This document shows, one piece after another, positions 7,208 through 9,435 of a stretch of 9,435 bases of DNA. The translations under genes and the position numbers were made by a program. The DNA is from Acidimicrobiia bacterium UBA4744 (GTDB lineage: Bacteria; Actinomycetota; Acidimicrobiia; Spongiisociales; UBA4744). The stretch is taken from assembly GCA_002403855.1 (NCBI GenBank), contig DHIO01000022.1, positions 95,007 to 104,441 on the forward strand, read 5' to 3'. Under the pieces are notes generated by a model, which was not told the origin of the DNA, ran no database searches, and saw nothing but the letters and a program-made list of their open reading frames with translations. How positions within the stretch are numbered: the stretch's first letter is position 1; each line of letters starts with the position of its first letter.

Positions 7208-7234
7208 GACGTCTTGTGCCGAACACATAGTGAC

Positions 7235-7972
7235 ATGCTTCCCGTCGACGATTACCCCATTGCCGCCTATGACCCCGTCGAACGGCCGGTCATGCTGCAG
7301 GGTTGGAAACACCTCACGTACCTCCATTGGCCCTACGATCCCGCCGTCGTACAAGAGCGCCTTCCACGAGGCCTCGAGGTGGATGTGTTCGAGGGTCAGG
7401 CCTGGCTGGGCCTGGTGGCCTTCCGAATGGAAAGGATTCGCCTGCCGCGCCTGCCGGCCGTCCCGTATTGGGGAACGTTTCCGGAAACCAACGTGCGAAC
7501 CTACGTCCGGGGTCCCGACGGGCGGCCCGGAGTTTGGTTCGACTCGTTGGATATCACCCGTCTGGTCCCGGTTCTGGTCGCGCAGAGCACCTACCGTTTG
7601 CCCTACATGTGGTCGGCCATGGACATCAGCGTCGAGAACGACATCGTGGCGTACACCGCTCGGAGGCGCTGGCCTGGTCCCTACAGCGTCTCCGGCAAGA
7701 TCTCGGTTCGACCCGGCCGGACAATCCCGATCGCATCACCCCTGGAACGTTTTCTCACCGCACGCTGGGGCCTCTGGACCCGGCTCGGAAAGCACCTGGC
7801 ATACGCCCCGGTTGAGCACGGACCTTGGCCTCTACAGAATGCAGAACTCGTCGATCTTTGCGATGAGCTGGTGACGGCTGCCGGCTATCCGGCTCCCAAC
7901 ACCGCTCCCCTCGTGCACTATTCGCGCGGAGTGGATGTCAGAATCGGTCTACCCCGGCGACTGGGAGTCTGA
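7235..7972 (+). CDS. DUF2071 (YqjF-like) protein
   Basis: The 245-residue soluble protein matches the DUF2071 pattern. An N-terminal HLTYLHWPYDPAVVQERLP is followed by LEVDVFEGQAWLGLVAFRM, then ETNVRTYVRGPDGRPGVWF and a tryptophan-tyrosine-rich C-terminal half. The biochemical function of the family is not established; the fold is an acetoacetate-decarboxylase-like barrel, as I recall. ATG 7235 was chosen because family similarity begins soon after it. An in-frame TTG at 7214 with GGGAG 5 nt upstream is an alternative that would add 7 residues. The upstream frame is open but overlaps the photolyase gene antisense and is not family-like. The stop codon lies 2 nt before the nei start, so the two genes are very probably one transcript. 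Confidence 0.88.
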   Translation: MLPVDDYPIAAYDPVERPVMLQGWKHLTYLHWPYDPAVVQERLPRGLEVDVFEGQAWLGLVAFRMERIRLPRLPAVPYWGTFPETNVRTYVRGPDGRPGVWFDSLDITRLVPVLVAQSTYRLPYMWSAMDISVENDIVAYTARRRWPGPYSVSGKISVRPGRTIPIASPLERFLTARWGLWTRLGKHLAYAPVEHGPWPLQNAELVDLCDELVTAAGYPAPNTAPLVHYSRGVDVRIGLPRRLGV

Positions 7973-7974
7973 GG

Positions 7975-8775
7975 GTGCCTGAAGGCCACACGATCCATCG
8001 CCATGCTCGGCTGCAACGAGAGGCTCTGGTCGGCTCGCCGGTACGGGCCTGGTCTCCGCAAGGTCGCTTTGCCGAAGGAGCGGCCGTCCTCGACGGACAG
8101 AAGCTGAACGACATTGAGGCTTCTGGTAAGCATCTGTTCTACCGGTGGGAACTCGGAGACACGCTCCACGTTCATCTCGGCTTGTTCGGAAAGTACAAGA
8201 CCTTCCACGGTGACCCGCCGCCGCCGTCGGAAGCGACCCGGCTGGCAATGGCGAACGGTCGGTCGGTCGTCTACTTGGCCGGACCCACCATCTGCGAGAT
8301 CATCAACCCCCAAGAAGAAGATCGGCTCCGCTCCCGGTTGGGACCCGATCCCCTGGCCGGCGGCCGGTCCGGTCCGGACTTCGCCGGCAACCTGGCCCGC
8401 CGGCAGACACCCATCGGGGCCGCGCTGCTCGACCAGAGCATCGTTGCCGGAGTCGGAAACGTCTACCGGGCCGAGGTCCTCTTCAAGGAAGGCATCGACC
8501 CGCGGACTCCGGCGCGGAAGCTGGATTCAGCACAAACTCGCGCGTTGTGGCTGAGGATCAGAACGGAGCTTCGTCGCGGTGAGAAAGAGGGCGCAATCGT
8601 CACCGTCGCTCCGACGGATATCGGGGTCCGGCGGCGATCCGACATCCCCCGCGATGAACGGCTGTACGTCTACCAACGAGAGGGTTTGCCGTGCCGGCGA
8701 TGCGGCACCGTCATCCAATCTGCGGAGATGGCCAACCGGCTGATCTGGTGGTGTCCGTTTTGTCAGGGCCCTTGA
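7975..8775 (+). CDS. nei: Fpg/Nei-family DNA glycosylase (endonuclease VIII, Nei1-like)
   Basis: The 266-residue bifunctional glycosylase/AP lyase removes oxidised bases, mainly pyrimidines, from DNA. After removal of Met the N-terminus is Pro2-Glu3 (PEGHTIHRHARL), the Schiff-base nucleophile and catalytic Glu. Lys52 in GKHLF is the conserved beta-hairpin lysine. The helix-two-turn-helix motif lies around VAGVGNVYRAEVLF (157-170). A C-terminal zinc finger uses Cys240, Cys243, Cys260 and Cys263, with Arg255 in NRLIWWCPFCQ as the DNA-contacting arginine. The order PEGH ... SPQGRFA ... GKHLF ... HVHLGL ... LDQSIVAGVGNVYR is very close to mycobacterial Nei1 (Rv2464c). The start is GTG 7975 with GGGAG (7963-7967) 7 nt upstream inside DUF2071. 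It shares a DNA-repair theme with the divergent photolyase. Confidence 0.95.
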   Translation: MPEGHTIHRHARLQREALVGSPVRAWSPQGRFAEGAAVLDGQKLNDIEASGKHLFYRWELGDTLHVHLGLFGKYKTFHGDPPPPSEATRLAMANGRSVVYLAGPTICEIINPQEEDRLRSRLGPDPLAGGRSGPDFAGNLARRQTPIGAALLDQSIVAGVGNVYRAEVLFKEGIDPRTPARKLDSAQTRALWLRIRTELRRGEKEGAIVTVAPTDIGVRRRSDIPRDERLYVYQREGLPCRRCGTVIQSAEMANRLIWWCPFCQGP

Positions 8776-8783
8776 GAGCCCTC
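8773..8783 (+). repeat. 11-bp direct repeat, left copy
   Basis: TGAGAGCCCTC here includes the nei stop codon. The same 11 bases recur at 8921-8931. The copies bracket the methyltransferase remnant. Confidence 0.6.
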
Positions 8784-8811
8784 GGCCCAATGAGCAGTGG
8801 GGTGATTGGCG

Positions 8812-8847
8812 CGGGTATCTCGCTGGAGGAGCGCGGGTTGATACCCG
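8812..8847. repeat. Inverted repeat / nested hairpin inside the methyltransferase remnant
   Basis: CGGGTATC (8812-8819) and GATACCCG (8840-8847) form a perfect 8-bp stem. Inside the 20-nt loop, CGCT (8821-8824) pairs with AGCG (8830-8833) around GGAGG. No T-run follows. It may serve as a transcript end for nei or be a chance by-product of the old coding sequence. Confidence 0.4.
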
Positions 8848-8920
8848 ACCCGATGGTCCGCGCCGGGATGCGGAGGGTGATTGCCGCCCGGGCTCGCTGC
8901 AATGTACATATTTGGTGCGC

Positions 8921-8931
8921 TGAGAGCCCTC
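8921..8931 (+). repeat. 11-bp direct repeat, right copy
   Basis: This second copy of TGAGAGCCCTC lies 137 bp after the end of the copy at the nei stop codon. Confidence 0.6.
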
Positions 8932-8957
8932 TGAGGAGTTGAGAGGAGAGGGGATAA

Positions 8958-9435
8958 CTAGGGACCAATCGCTTCTTCCACTTGTGCAGCAATCTCCAGT
9001 GGATCCACGTACATGCTGCTTTCCACAACGCCGTAGTCCCGAATCCAGGCAACACTGCCATTCGCGTCAACCAAGATGAACGTGTGGCCGGGTTCTCCGC
9101 TGGCAACCGCCCATTGGAGAACATCGTAGGTCTCGGATACCGACTGGTCGGTGTCGGTCAACAGGGGGGTAGCTCGCACGCCGAATTCGGTGCCGGCGGC
9201 GGCCATCACCTCCGGCGAGTCAAACGCAATGCTGACGAGAGCGACGTTGAGGGCTTGGTAGTCGACACTGGCTTCCAGATCCACGATCTGTTGCATACAC
9301 GGTGGTCAACCATCGGCCATGTGGAAGTAGAGCAAGACCGGCTCCCCAGCAAAGTCACTGAGCGCGACTGTCGAACCGGATGCTTCGGGAAGGGAAAAAT
9401 CTGGGGCATCGTCTCCGACGGAGAGGCCATCATCT
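8958..9435 (-). CDS. Candidate selenoprotein: redoxin (AhpC/TSA-TlpA type) with in-frame TGA, 5' end outside window
   Basis: Reading the minus strand from 9434 gives 158 codons that are open except for one TGA at 9308-9306 (visible residue 43). Upstream of it are APDFSLPEASGSTVALSDF (10-28) and EPVLLYFHMADG (31-42), the normal start of a thioredoxin-fold redoxin. Downstream are PPCMQQIVDLE, then ATPLLTDTDQ and HTFILVDANGSVAWIRDYG. The TGA falls exactly where the first cysteine of the C-x-x-C motif belongs, giving U43-P-P-C46. A SECIS-like hairpin lies just after it. Insertion of selenocysteine is therefore the best reading; a thiol-disulfide reductase or peroxidase role is inferred. The alternative is a gene with a Cys-to-stop mutation (TGT or TGC to TGA). 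A start at ATG 9296 would give a 112-residue protein lacking the active site. The real N-terminus, possibly with a signal peptide or lipobox, lies beyond the window. Confidence 0.8.
9271..9294 (-). promoter_or_regulatory. Bacterial SECIS-like stem-loop
   Basis: On the minus-strand RNA, CAGAUC (9290-9285) and GAUCUG (9281-9276) form a perfect 6-bp stem with apical loop GUG (9284-9282). A lower GC/GC pair (9294-9293 with 9272-9271) extends it across a small AA/GAA internal loop. The apical loop begins 22 nt after the UGA, within the 16-37 nt range of the published bacterial SECIS consensus, and has the required G at its first position. SelB would bind here to deliver Sec-tRNA. Confidence 0.6.

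Larger units (their letters stand above)
8790..8942 (+). pseudogene. Remnant of a cyclopropane-fatty-acid-synthase-type methyltransferase N-terminus
   Basis: A 50-codon frame starting at ATG 8790 contains SLEERGLIPDPMVRAGMRRV (residues 11-30). This is the typical opening of SAM-dependent methyltransferases of the cyclopropane-fatty-acid synthase group, usually of the form lEtGllPDplvRxGIRrl. The similarity stops near residue 36 (about 8897); the frame then reads an unrelated tail and ends at 8942. The SAM-binding and catalytic parts are absent and were not found in other frames before 8957. It follows nei closely and lies between two copies of an 11-bp direct repeat, as expected for a gene largely removed by deletion. 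The remaining bases to 8957 hold nothing recognisable. The family call rests on a short match recalled from memory. Confidence 0.5.

Noticed and set aside
9206..9433. Minus-strand 75-codon frame starting near the right edge
   Set aside because: It is an out-of-frame overlap of the redoxin gene; the redoxin frame carries family motifs on both sides of the TGA.
1..9435. CRISPR arrays, tRNA or rRNA genes, toxin-antitoxin or phage-defence modules
   Set aside because: No regularly spaced repeats, cloverleaf-like segments or defence-protein motifs were seen on either strand.

Overview
The window is high-GC DNA with GTG as well as ATG starts. Its gene content fits an actinobacterium: a Nei1-type glycosylase close to the mycobacterial protein, a site-2 protease with CBS domains, a prokaryotic FeS photolyase, and a ferredoxin-cyclase fusion. 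An uncultured member of the Acidimicrobiia is my best guess. This rests on remembered family resemblance only, since no search was run.

Layout, left to right. The left edge may hold the first 21 codons of a leftward gene (weak). A [2Fe-2S] ferredoxin-adenylate cyclase fusion follows (210-1142, +). Next is a decayed IS110 transposase fragment (about 1236-1560, +) lying just before an SDR oxidoreductase (1608-2300, +). The SDR is coupled by a 4-nt overlap to a four-helix membrane protein (2297-2719, +). L-lactate dehydrogenase (2869-3813, +), a cysteine-free thioredoxin-fold protein (3880-4347, +) and a site-2 protease with a CBS-like tail (4441-5571, +) complete the left half. A strong hairpin at 5586-5619 separates this block from a convergent FeS-type (6-4) photolyase (5678-7165, -).

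The photolyase diverges from a DUF2071 protein (7235-7972, +), which is followed two bases later by an Nei/Fpg DNA glycosylase (7975-8775, +). This makes a small DNA-repair neighbourhood. After nei comes a remnant of a methyltransferase N-terminus bracketed by an 11-bp direct repeat.

The most notable item is at the right edge. A leftward redoxin gene (8958 to beyond 9435, -) is open and homologous on both sides of a single in-frame TGA (9306-9308). That TGA sits where the first redox cysteine belongs, giving a U-x-x-C motif. A stem-loop of bacterial SECIS type starts 15 nt after it. The gene is therefore a strong candidate selenoprotein, and a standard gene caller would cut it to a 112-residue fragment starting after the active-site cysteine.
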